Assembly (NCBI RefSeq): GCF_947496985.1
Contig: NZ_CANMEZ010000003.1
Location: 372,001-436,000, forward strand
Origin: an uncultured Kordia sp.
GTDB taxonomy: Bacteria > Bacteroidota > Bacteroidia > Flavobacteriales > Flavobacteriaceae
DNA length: 64,000 nucleotides
Reading direction: 5' to 3'
Shown here: positions 19,116 through 26,731 of the stretch, piece by piece
How positions within the stretch are numbered: the stretch's first letter is position 1
Layout of the letters: each line of letters begins with the position of its first letter
Notes under the pieces: model-generated
The model's database searches: none
Told to the model about the DNA's origin: nothing
Seen by the model: only the letters and a program-made list of their open reading frames with translations
Position numbers and translations under genes: made by a program

Positions 19116-19691
19116 ATGAAACGAACAACATTCACAGTATTAGGATTAGTAGCATTAGCATTTACAGCATGCAATTTTTCAACAAAACAAGAAGTAACAG
19201 AAGAAAAAGTTGCTGTAGAAACCACAATTCCAGTAGCAACAGAAACTACTAGCGAATTTGAAGCAAAAGCATTAAAAGAATGTATTGCAATTGCACAAAT
19301 GATGGACGAAGTAAAATTAATGGAAGCACAAGCCGAACAACGATTAAACGATAGTTTAGTAAAAGCAGAAGAAGAGTTAAGACTTGCATTAGAAAAATCA
19401 ATTGCAGCAAAAGAAGAAAGAGCAAGAACACCTGAGCAATTAGCAAAAGAAGCAAAAAGGGCTGAACGTTGGTTCCAAGAAAACTATGCTTCTGTAATGG
19501 AAAAAAATAACCTTAACTATAAAGGATTACGTATCAAATTTGCAACAAATGGAGAAATGTATGATGTACTAACTTTAGTAAATGGAGAATGGAAAAAAGA
19601 TGAAAAATTATTGAAAATCCTTGAAAAAGTAGAAGTAAACAAAGATTTAAGTATAGGAAACGCTGTTTCAATTACCGTAAGTCAGGTATAA
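19116..19691 (+). CDS. Lipoprotein with C-terminal domain shared with the VIT-VWA protein
   Basis: 191 aa. Lipobox LAFTAC (Cys19). Residues about 40-115 are a Glu/Lys/Ala-rich helix, probably a coiled coil. Residues about 112-191 (AERWFQENYASVMEKNNLNY, LRIKFATNGEMYDVLTLVNG, then EWKKDEKLLKILEKVEV) match the last 80 residues of the VIT-VWA protein (TEWFTLNYTQIIEKYLAKYD, QVHLDAKGIIYKVEILVNNT). No named domain is recognised. Shared domain and shared upstream element argue that it works with the VIT-VWA/caspase-like pair. Confidence 0.7.
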   Translation: MKRTTFTVLGLVALAFTACNFSTKQEVTEEKVAVETTIPVATETTSEFEAKALKECIAIAQMMDEVKLMEAQAEQRLNDSLVKAEEELRLALEKSIAAKEERARTPEQLAKEAKRAERWFQENYASVMEKNNLNYKGLRIKFATNGEMYDVLTLVNGEWKKDEKLLKILEKVEVNKDLSIGNAVSITVSQV

Positions 19692-19725
19692 AATGGAGAA
19701 TTTACCAAATGAATGCCAGCGTAAC

Positions 19726-19765
19726 AAAAACACCTTATCAAACTCGCAGATAAGGTGTTTTTTTT
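19726..19765 (+). terminator. Rho-independent terminator
   Basis: Stem ACACCTTATC / GATAAGGTGT followed by eight T, 35 bp after the lipoprotein stop. Confidence 0.9.
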
Positions 19766-19889
19766 GTTCTTGCGTAAGTGGGAATTTATATTCATTATAT
19801 CTTAGATTCTATATCAGGTGCGGAATAATATAAATTGTATAGAAAAGGATTAAAAAATAACTCCTCAATATTAATATCTCACTACTTTT

Positions 19890-21311
19890 TTACAACAGCC
19901 TTCTTGGTTCTTCATCTTGATTAAGTTCAGGATCACTTTCAGCACGTTTGATGATTGCATCAGGAAGTGACTTTTTAGCCTTAGCACCCATTTTCTTGAT
20001 TTTTTCAATACTTTTAATGATATTTCCACGACCTTCAAAAAGCTTATTCATTGCCGAAGTATAGTCAGATTTGGTTGCGTCAATCTTTTTGCCAATTCCA
20101 ATGAGGTCAGTCATAAAACCTTCAAATTTATCATACAATGCGCCTGCTTGTCGTGCAATTTCAATAGCATTTCGTTGTTGTTTTTCATTATTCCACATCG
20201 TATCAATTGTACGTAATGTAGCTAATAAAGTTGTGGGCGTTACAATGATAATATTCTGTTCGAAAGCTTTACTATATAAGGTGTTATCTGTATTTACTGC
20301 AATTGCGAAAGCAGGTTCTATCGGAACAAACATTAATACAAAATCAGGGCTTTCCATTTCGTATAAATCTTCGTATTTCTTAGCAGAAAGCTGATCTACG
20401 TGACGTTTGATAGATGTTAAGTGTTCTTTTAAACTCAGTTCTCTTTCTTCATCTTCACTATTTACATAACGTTCGTAAGCCGTCAAAGAAACTTTTGCAT
20501 CAATGATCATTTTCTTATTATTCGGCAAATTAATAATCACATCAGGTAATACACGTGAACCGTCTTCTCGCGTAAAATTTTGTTGAACAACATATTCACG
20601 ATCTTTCTCTAAACCACTTTTTTCAAGGACGCGTTCCAAGACTAATTCACCCCAATTTCCTTGCATTTTACTATCACCTTTCAACGCCTTCGTTAAGTTG
20701 ATTGCTTCTTGACTGATTTGTAAATTGGCTTTACTGAGTTCTGAAAGCTTTTCTTTCAATGCTGAATGAATGCTGATATTTTCTTTTTGACTGTCTTCTA
20801 CTTTCTTTTCAAAATGTTGAATCTTCTCTTGAAGTGGCGTCAAAATATTTTTAATATTCTCTTTATTTTGTTCTGTAAATTTAGATGACTTTTCTTCCAG
20901 AATTTTATTTGCTAACAATTCAAAATCTTTGCGAAGTTGCTCTTGTTGTATTTTTAAAGCTTCATCACGTTCTCGACTTTGTTTTTGAAGATTTTCAAAT
21001 TCAGAATTTTTTCGTGCGAGTTCAACATTCAAGAAATCTTTCTCTCTACGAATCTCCTCACGCTCTTTTTCTGTTTTTGTAAGATTGTTTTTGACGTCGT
21101 TTAATTGTTGCAGAAACGATTCGTTTTGCTTTGTTGTTTCAGTTATAGCAGATTGTTTTAAATCATCAAACTGTGACTGTAATTGACGATTACGTTCGTG
21201 CATACCTTCCTGTTGTGCTTTTGTTTTTAGGTTTCCGATGTACATTCCTAAGAAAATACCAATAGCTGAAAACAGGACAATAAGAACAATATAAATAACG
21301 ATTTCTGACAT
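19890..21311 (-). CDS. rmuC: DNA recombination protein RmuC
   Basis: 473 aa. An N-terminal membrane anchor (IVIYIVLIVLFSAIGIFLGM) is followed by a long coiled coil (about 30-200) and the RmuC nuclease-like domain, with GNWGELVLERVLEKSGL, PDVIINLPNNKKMIIDAKVS and FVLMFVPIEPAFAIAV. RmuC limits inversions and rearrangements at short inverted repeats; the domain is related to restriction endonuclease folds. Complete and of usual length. Its 3' end faces the lipoprotein terminator. Confidence 0.95.
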   Translation of the reverse strand: MSEIVIYIVLIVLFSAIGIFLGMYIGNLKTKAQQEGMHERNRQLQSQFDDLKQSAITETTKQNESFLQQLNDVKNNLTKTEKEREEIRREKDFLNVELARKNSEFENLQKQSRERDEALKIQQEQLRKDFELLANKILEEKSSKFTEQNKENIKNILTPLQEKIQHFEKKVEDSQKENISIHSALKEKLSELSKANLQISQEAINLTKALKGDSKMQGNWGELVLERVLEKSGLEKDREYVVQQNFTREDGSRVLPDVIINLPNNKKMIIDAKVSLTAYERYVNSEDEERELSLKEHLTSIKRHVDQLSAKKYEDLYEMESPDFVLMFVPIEPAFAIAVNTDNTLYSKAFEQNIIIVTPTTLLATLRTIDTMWNNEKQQRNAIEIARQAGALYDKFEGFMTDLIGIGKKIDATKSDYTSAMNKLFEGRGNIIKSIEKIKKMGAKAKKSLPDAIIKRAESDPELNQDEEPRRLL

Positions 21312-21359
21312 GAATTAGATTTTGCGTAAAGATACTATTCCATTTTAGAATAGTGCAAA

Positions 21360-21644
21360 TCATTCAGTATTCAATTCTTGAAATTGTATAAAAATGGAGA
21401 TCAAATAAAAAATAAACCAAATACTATTTACGACAATCATTCCAAGATGTAGCTTGCGTGTTTTTTCAAATGCTAAGTTGAAAGTGTTTACTAATCCCCA
21501 AATTAGTGATATAAAAAGTATGGTCATTATAGTTAGGTACTTGGGCATAAGTACATTTGTACTAGTAACCCATAAAGAAATTAAAATGATGATTGAGTGA
21601 ACAAGTAAGCCCACTAAAAGTCCTTTTTTAAAATTTCGATGCAT
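21360..21644 (-). CDS. Small membrane protein (tandem paralogue 1)
   Basis: 94 aa with three to four hydrophobic segments. It resembles the neighbour at 21686 in layout and sequence: a basic start MHRNFKKGLLVGLLVH versus MHPQRKKGIIIGASIY, and a matching C-terminal motif HLGMIVVNSIWFIFYL versus QMGFLIINGTYILFCL. An ancient tandem duplication is likely. Function unknown. Confidence 0.65.
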   Translation of the reverse strand: MHRNFKKGLLVGLLVHSIIILISLWVTSTNVLMPKYLTIMTILFISLIWGLVNTFNLAFEKTRKLHLGMIVVNSIWFIFYLISIFIQFQELNTE

Positions 21645-21685
21645 ATTATGTTAGTATCAAAACTCAATAATAAGTAACAATAATG

Positions 21686-21991
21686 CTAATAATTCAGTTT
21701 GTGGCCAACTATAATATATAAAAGGAATACTAGGCAGAATAAAATATATGTGCCATTTATAATTAAGAAACCCATTTGTAAAGGACGATTTTTATGTAGT
21801 GCGATCAATATTATTGAAATAATACACCAAATTACTGCCAAATAAAACAATAAAATCAACACAGCTTGATGCACACTAGGTGCATGTGCGTATGTGTTTT
21901 CTAGAGTTAGATATATAATAAACGCAGTGACGAAACCGATTCCGTAAATACTAGCACCAATGATAATTCCTTTTTTTCGTTGTGGATGCAT
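21686..21991 (-). CDS. Small membrane protein (tandem paralogue 2)
   Basis: 101 aa, about four membrane segments, no recognised family. It is the partner of the 94-aa protein just downstream, and both follow the GNAT gene on the same strand with short gaps (15-41 bp). The three probably form one transcription unit. Confidence 0.65.
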   Translation of the reverse strand: MHPQRKKGIIIGASIYGIGFVTAFIIYLTLENTYAHAPSVHQAVLILLFYLAVIWCIISIILIALHKNRPLQMGFLIINGTYILFCLVFLLYIIVGHKLNY

Positions 21992-22006
21992 TATTTTATG
22001 TATAAA

Positions 22007-22507
22007 TCATGAAAATAATAAAACCGTATCATCTTCAGATAGTTGCAACTCTTTTTCAAACTGCAAGCCTATTTTGTTAAGCAAACCAATAGATGCCGCA
22101 TTTTTAGTATCAGTAATGGCAACTATTTTTTGAATATTTAAAGTGTCTTTAGCATAATTAAGTGTTGCTTTTGCTGCTTCAAAAGTATATCCTTTTCGTC
22201 CATATTCAGGTAATAAAGCAAAACCAATATCAACATCTTCTAAAGTATCTCTTTTCACTAAACCACACATTCCAATCGGTTTTGAAGTTTCTTTCAATTT
22301 CATAAGCCACAAACCAAAACCATTTGTAGCATAACTTTTCATCAAACTATTTTCAATATAATCTTGCGCAGCTGTTTCAGTTTTAATATTTCGATCACCG
22401 ATAAATTCTATCCAAGTAGGTGTATTAACGAGTTGTATTACAAATGCAACATCTTCTATGATGAATTCACGTAGAACCAGTCGTTCAGTTTCAAGTATAT
22501 TTTTCAA
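22007..22507 (-). CDS. GNAT family N-acetyltransferase (RimJ/RimL-like)
   Basis: 166 aa. It starts with the RimJ/RimL-type signature ETERLVLREFIIEDV and contains GMCGLVKRDTLEDVDIGFAL, LPEYGRKGYTFEA (the acetyl-CoA pyrophosphate loop R/QxxGxG/A, here with GRKGY) and TKNAASIGLLNKIGLQFE. It transfers an acetyl group from acetyl-CoA to an amine on a protein or small molecule; the substrate is unknown. Confidence 0.9.
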   Translation of the reverse strand: MKNILETERLVLREFIIEDVAFVIQLVNTPTWIEFIGDRNIKTETAAQDYIENSLMKSYATNGFGLWLMKLKETSKPIGMCGLVKRDTLEDVDIGFALLPEYGRKGYTFEAAKATLNYAKDTLNIQKIVAITDTKNAASIGLLNKIGLQFEKELQLSEDDTVLLFS

Positions 22508-22574
22508 GAGAATTGTATTAATTCATAAAAATATTGAATTCTATTTCAAACAAAAAACATACAAGACACTATTT

Positions 22575-22590
22575 TTGGCACGATACTTGT
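22575..22590 (+). promoter_or_regulatory. Sigma-54-like promoter of sRNA copy A
   Basis: TTGGCACG-N4-TTG with the -24 GG at 22577-22578 and the -12 G at 22589, the exact GG-N10-G spacing of RpoN promoters. The base after the -12 G is T rather than the usual C. The predicted start falls near 22601. Confidence 0.65.
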
Positions 22591-22600
22591 TTTATATGAT

Positions 22601-22715
22601 AACGTAACGCGGTGAGGACATTACACAGAGCTGGTTACTCGAAGTAAAGAGAGTCGCATTACATTTTGGTTGGTTAGTTTTAAAAAAACACTTCACGCTT
22701 GTGAAGTGTTTTTTT
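22601..22715 (+). ncRNA. Structured sRNA, copy A of four
   Basis: About 115 nt between a sigma-54-like promoter and an intrinsic terminator (stem ACACTTCAC / GTGAAGTGT, loop GCTT, then T7 ending near 22715). It shares with copies B-D the core GAGCTGGTTACT, GTAAAGAGAGTC and TTTTGGTTGGTTAGTTT. A basal helix forms between GTAACGCGG (22604-22612) and the TCGCATTAC just 3' of the GAG core. An internal hairpin TTACT-CGA-AGTAA is present. No open frame is conserved among copies. It is the most diverged member and lies 103 bp upstream of the propeller-LytTR gene. Confidence 0.75.
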
Positions 22716-22818
22716 GTATGTGACATTTACTATGTATTCGTAACTGTTAAATTGATTTTAATATATTAGCTGAGATGTAAAAATATACTTCAATAGCACT
22801 AACCACTTTTAACCACGT

Positions 22819-25416
22819 ATGAATTCTCGATTTTTTACTTTTCTTTTTCTGTGTTTCTTCAAGTTTTCGTTTTCTCAAGATTGTATTTATACTGAATTTG
22901 GTATCAATGACGGATTACCTAGTTTGGAAATATATGATTTGTATCAAGATAAAAACGGTAATATTTGGTCAGCTTCCGATAGAGGATTAGCAGCGTATAA
23001 TGGATATGAATTCAAAGAGTATGGGATTAAAGATGGTATTTTAAATCATGTTATACTTGATTTTTACCCTCAAAAAGACGGAAATATCTATTGTAGTACT
23101 TTTGATAATCAGTTATTTTATTTTAATGAAGAATTTAATGGATTTAAACCGTATGCATACAATTCTATACTGAAACAAGAACTAAGGTTTCAACAACATA
23201 TTAATAGCCTATACGTTGATTCAGAAGGAAGTTTGCATATTAGTTGTGATGTTATGTTTGGCAAACTCATTATTTCTAAAAATGGTGACATCATTGAAAA
23301 ACCTAAACTGTATTCAATAAATGAAAAAAAACGTTATTGGATGGATCTACAAGTTAAGGGAGACGATTCATTTTTTCAATATTATACAAATGATAGTATT
23401 AAAAATGATAAAAATACGCTAAAATTCTCCGTAGATGGAACAATGAATAATGAAGCCATTTTTTTGAAAGGCAGTGAAAATACTGTTTTAAAAAATTCAA
23501 AAGAAATTCGTTTAGTAAATAAATATGGGAATATTGTAAAAACGATAAAAATGGATAACGCTCCAATCTCAATTAAAAAAATAGATGATAATCACTTTTT
23601 TACAGGTTATTTTTTTGGAGGAGGAATTATTAGAGATAAAGATGGAAATATTGTTGAGCATTTTTTAAAAGATAAGTCGGTTTCTGATTTTCTTATAGAT
23701 AATGAAGGTGGTTATTGGTTTTCAACACTTCATAGCGGTATGTTTTATGTAAAAGAACCGAGCATAAAGTTTGTAAAAACCAATGTGCATTCTCCTATAT
23801 GGACATTAACAAAAAATAGTGAAAACGAATTATACGTAGGCTATAGTACTGGTGAAGTAATAAAACTAGATACGAATTACAACACAACATACGAACAAGA
23901 ATTTGCAAATAATTCCAAAGCATTTGTAGAATTTGATGCTATAAACAAGCAACTATACGTGCATTCAAACGAAATCTTTTACAAAAAGAAGCATCAAAGT
24001 GATGCTAAAATCTATTTTAAAGATTCTTTAACCTTGAGTTATGCCGTAAAATTATCAGAACCTTCAACACAAGGAATGGTTATTTCACAACGGTCAAAAT
24101 TTACCATTTTACAAAATGATGCATCAGCAACACATATAACGACACCTTTTAGAACGCAAGATGCTGCAATTTGGAATGATGAAACTTATTTAGGAACGCC
24201 ATTAGGTGTTTATATCTCTAAAAATGATACTATAATTTCTTTGGCAGAAACGAATTCAATATTTAAAAACAGAGTTGATGACATTGATATAAATGAACAA
24301 CGAAAAGAACTCTACTTTGCTACGCTAGGCGCTGGAATTATTCTTTACGATATAGAAACAAAAGAAGTACGAAATATTACTAAACAAGACGGTTTGTCAA
24401 GTGATATTATCAATGAATTATACATTGAAAATAAAAATGAATTGTGGGTTTGTACAAATGCTGGATTAAATAAAATACTGTTTCATGAAAATAATACTTA
24501 TGAAATCACAGGTTTAAAAAGTGTTAATGGTTTATTAAATGATGGAATTAAAGATGTAGAAGTAATCAATAATACCGTTTGGATTGCTTCCAGAAAAGGA
24601 CTCATTCATGCGCCAAAATATTTATTCGATCAAAAAAATGAAACAAATTCATACTATCTCAGAATAAAAAACTGTTTTGTGAATGATATGGTTGCTACAC
24701 CAGAAAAGTTAAAAAATCTGTCGTATACAGAAAATAGATTAGAGTTTTTAGTAGAAGGTGTTTCTTTTAAAAAATCTAATGAATTATTATATAAATATAA
24801 AGTAGAAGGTTTGGATACCAAATGGTATTACACCAAAAATAGAAGCATATCGTATCCTGTGTTACCTTATGGGAATTATACATTTAAAGTTGCAGCCACT
24901 ATTTCTAAAAACAATGAAAATCTAACATTTTTAGAAATTCCTATTCATATAACTGCTCCGTTTTGGAAACAGGCTTGGTTTATCATTTCTGTAATTTTTG
25001 CTATCGGATTATTAATATTTCTATTCTTTAAGTATAGAATTCTTTCTTATAACAGACATATTATACGTGAACTATTACGTTTGATTGTCAAAAAAATTAA
25101 ACGAAAAGAAAAATACTTTACATTCAAAGAGGCTGGTAAAGAAATCAGAATCAAAACAGATACAATTTTATATGTAAAGTCTTCTGGAAACTATATCGAA
25201 TTGATTACAGAAACTAAAAACTATACTATTCGTAAAAAAATAGGAGAGTTCATTGATTTAATGCCAGATCCATTAGAATATTTACGAATTCATCGATCGT
25301 ACATTATACGCATGGAAAAAGTAGCTGAAAAAAATAATAAAGAAGTAACCATTAACGACGAAAAATTACCTGTAAGTAATACGTATGTAGAAGAATTAAA
25401 TAATTTAATTTTTTAG
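22819..25416 (+). CDS. Membrane-tethered beta-propeller LytTR transcriptional regulator
   Basis: 865 aa. Signal peptide (1-19), then two-component-regulator propeller repeats (FGINDGLPSLEIYDLYQDKN, GNIWSASDRGLAAYNG, further DGLSSDIINELYIENKNELW), a Y_Y_Y domain (about 640-710), one membrane helix (WFIISVIFAIGLLIFLFF, about 721-738) and a cytoplasmic LytTR domain (KTDTILYVKSSGNYIELITE, YLRIHRSYIIRMEKV). It lacks histidine kinase and receiver domains, so the propeller sensor is wired directly to the DNA-binding domain. Two GG-leader peptide genes follow at 156 bp, and sRNA copies flank the group. Confidence 0.9.
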   Translation: MNSRFFTFLFLCFFKFSFSQDCIYTEFGINDGLPSLEIYDLYQDKNGNIWSASDRGLAAYNGYEFKEYGIKDGILNHVILDFYPQKDGNIYCSTFDNQLFYFNEEFNGFKPYAYNSILKQELRFQQHINSLYVDSEGSLHISCDVMFGKLIISKNGDIIEKPKLYSINEKKRYWMDLQVKGDDSFFQYYTNDSIKNDKNTLKFSVDGTMNNEAIFLKGSENTVLKNSKEIRLVNKYGNIVKTIKMDNAPISIKKIDDNHFFTGYFFGGGIIRDKDGNIVEHFLKDKSVSDFLIDNEGGYWFSTLHSGMFYVKEPSIKFVKTNVHSPIWTLTKNSENELYVGYSTGEVIKLDTNYNTTYEQEFANNSKAFVEFDAINKQLYVHSNEIFYKKKHQSDAKIYFKDSLTLSYAVKLSEPSTQGMVISQRSKFTILQNDASATHITTPFRTQDAAIWNDETYLGTPLGVYISKNDTIISLAETNSIFKNRVDDIDINEQRKELYFATLGAGIILYDIETKEVRNITKQDGLSSDIINELYIENKNELWVCTNAGLNKILFHENNTYEITGLKSVNGLLNDGIKDVEVINNTVWIASRKGLIHAPKYLFDQKNETNSYYLRIKNCFVNDMVATPEKLKNLSYTENRLEFLVEGVSFKKSNELLYKYKVEGLDTKWYYTKNRSISYPVLPYGNYTFKVAATISKNNENLTFLEIPIHITAPFWKQAWFIISVIFAIGLLIFLFFKYRILSYNRHIIRELLRLIVKKIKRKEKYFTFKEAGKEIRIKTDTILYVKSSGNYIELITETKNYTIRKKIGEFIDLMPDPLEYLRIHRSYIIRMEKVAEKNNKEVTINDEKLPVSNTYVEELNNLIF

Positions 25417-25571
25417 CGCTAAAAATTCATCCCAGAAATATTCAATTTCATCACACTTCATTTTTTATTCATCACTATTTATACGGTAAATCATCACAAA
25501 GCCCTATAAATAGAACGATTTCGTTTTTCATAGCGATACTTTTGAGTTGTTAACTTAAATTTATAACCAAA

Positions 25572-25757
25572 ATGAAAAACCAACAATTCACAACTCTAGA
25601 CAAAGAGTTTACATTACAAATTTTGGGAGGAATTACTGATCCAAACTTGGATCCAGACGCAGGTTATGTAGAACCAGCGGACGATCCTGTATCAACGGAT
25701 GATCCTGTAGATACAACGCCAGTTGATACAGCTCCTGGACCTAGAAGATCACGATAA
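25572..25757 (+). CDS. Double-glycine leader peptide with Asp/Pro/Thr-rich core
   Basis: 61 aa. The first 20 residues look like a leader (MKNQQFTTLDKEFTLQILGG) cut after G19-G20. The core has no cysteine but short repeats (DDPVSTDDPVDTTPVDTAPG) and ends in a basic RRSR. This composition is not that of a lanthipeptide. An ester- or amide-linked peptide rich in acidic and hydroxyl residues is conceivable, but no modification enzyme is encoded in the window. It lies 43 bp upstream of a second leader peptide. Confidence 0.65.
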   Translation: MKNQQFTTLDKEFTLQILGGITDPNLDPDAGYVEPADDPVSTDDPVDTTPVDTAPGPRRSR

Positions 25758-25799
25758 AATTACCTAAACCTAAATACATTAATCTAAACAATTTAAACG

Positions 25800-25988
25800 A
25801 TGAAAAAACAAAACATTAAATCTCTAAAATTAAACAAGAAATCAATTTCTAATTTTCAAATTAATGGTGGGCAACGTCCTACTTCAGCTAATTGTGCACC
25901 TGTAAGATCAGACAATAATCATACTTGCGGACCAATTGAACCTAATTGGGTAAGTATAGGAGGATTTATTTGTTGGGTAACTAATTAA
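25800..25988 (+). CDS. Class I lanthipeptide-like precursor peptide
   Basis: 62 aa. The leader IKSLKLNKKSISNFQINGG has the KLxLNKxxISxL...GG pattern that marks natural-product precursors of Bacteroidetes, often tagged as class I lanthipeptides. Cleavage after G23-G24 would leave a 38-residue core with three cysteines (32, 43, 58) and six Ser/Thr residues (28, 29, 37, 42, 52, 61), adequate for lanthionine rings. No LanB dehydratase, LanC cyclase or peptidase-transporter lies in the window, so processing would rely on enzymes elsewhere. Confidence 0.7.
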   Translation: MKKQNIKSLKLNKKSISNFQINGGQRPTSANCAPVRSDNNHTCGPIEPNWVSIGGFICWVTN

Positions 25989-26128
25989 TACAACTTGCTA
26001 AAAAACTAAGTATTTCGTCTAAAGTCACAAGATAGTATTGCTGTTTTTTTGATGAAATATGTAACTAATCAATCACGAGTAAACAATAATGCTCATTTTG
26101 GCTAAAATTTAATAGTTAACATATTATT

Positions 26129-26144
26129 TTGGCACGGAAGTTGG
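26129..26144 (+). promoter_or_regulatory. Sigma-54-like promoter of sRNA copy B
   Basis: TTGGCACG-GAAG-TTG, -24 GG at 26131-26132 and -12 G at 26143; next base G. Predicted start near 26155. Confidence 0.65.
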
Positions 26145-26154
26145 ATTATATAAA

Positions 26155-26271
26155 ACGTATTATGATGATGACGTTACAAAGAGCTGGTTACTTGCGTAAA
26201 GAGAGTCATAATATAATTTTTGGTTGGTTAGTTTAGTAAAAAAACGTTTCACGCTTGTGAAGCGTTTTTTT
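26155..26271 (+). ncRNA. Structured sRNA, copy B
   Basis: About 117 nt. The basal helix pairs TATTATGA (26158-26165) with TCATAATA (26206-26213), where copies C and D have TACGA with TCGTA: a C-G pair replaced by T-A. Core GAGCTGGTTACTTGCGTAAA includes the hairpin TTAC-TTGC-GTAA. The terminator stem CGTTTCAC / GTGAAGCG with loop GCTT is followed by T7. Confidence 0.8.
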
Positions 26272-26283
26272 GTTAGTGAAACT

Positions 26284-26350
26284 CACCATTGAAAAGTCAG
26301 GATGACGCATTCAATGGTGTAAGTTGAACTAATCCTGCTGTATAGCAGGA
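26284..26350 (+). other. Conserved hairpin pair in spacer of unit B
   Basis: Two perfect hairpins after the sRNA terminator: CACCATTGAA / TTCAATGGTG (26284-26319, 16-nt loop) and TCCTGCT-GTAT-AGCAGGA (26333-26350). Both recur with pair-preserving changes in unit C, so this part may also be an RNA element. Confidence 0.55.
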
Positions 26351-26417
26351 TCTCTTTAAGATTTTCTAACTTTATTTAACAGAATAGTAATTCTTTTTTA
26401 AGGTTTCATACAATATT

Positions 26418-26433
26418 TTGGCACGGAAGTTGT
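26418..26433 (+). promoter_or_regulatory. Sigma-54-like promoter of sRNA copy C
   Basis: TTGGCACG-GAAG-TTG, -24 GG at 26420-26421 and -12 G at 26432; next base T. Predicted start near 26444. Confidence 0.65.
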
Positions 26434-26443
26434 TCTATATAAA

Positions 26444-26558
26444 GTGTATTACGATGATGACAGTACTAAGAGCTGGTTACTTGCGTAAAGAGAGTCGTAT
26501 TACATTTTGGTTGGTTAGTTTAGTAAAAAAACGTTTCACGCTTGTGAAGCGTTTTTTT
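26444..26558 (+). ncRNA. Structured sRNA, copy C
   Basis: About 115 nt. The basal helix TGTA-T-TACGA (26445-26454) pairs with TCGTA-T-TACA (26495-26504), leaving a single T-T mismatch. The core, hairpin and terminator are those of copy B. Confidence 0.8.
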
Positions 26559-26570
26559 GTTATTGAAACT

Positions 26571-26636
26571 CACCATTGAAAAGTCAGTATGACGCACTTA
26601 ATGGTATAAGTTGAACTAACCCTGTTGCATAGCAGG
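26571..26636 (+). other. Conserved hairpin pair in spacer of unit C
   Basis: Counterpart of 26284-26350. The first stem is slightly weaker, and the second is CCTGTT-GCAT-AGCAGG, where a C-G pair became a T-G wobble. Confidence 0.5.
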
Positions 26637-26705
26637 ATCTTTTTAAGATTTTCCTAACTTATATTTAACAATTGTACGATTTTTTTTAAGAAAACGTGTA
26701 ACAAA

Positions 26706-26721
26706 TTGGCACGGAAGTTGT
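26706..26721 (+). promoter_or_regulatory. Sigma-54-like promoter of sRNA copy D
   Basis: TTGGCACG-GAAG-TTG, -24 GG at 26708-26709 and -12 G at 26720; next base T. Predicted start near 26732. Confidence 0.65.
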
Positions 26722-26731
26722 CTTATATAAT

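Noticed and set aside
26272-26417. Small peptide gene in the sRNA array spacer
   Set aside because: Frames are short and not conserved between units B and C, whereas hairpins are.
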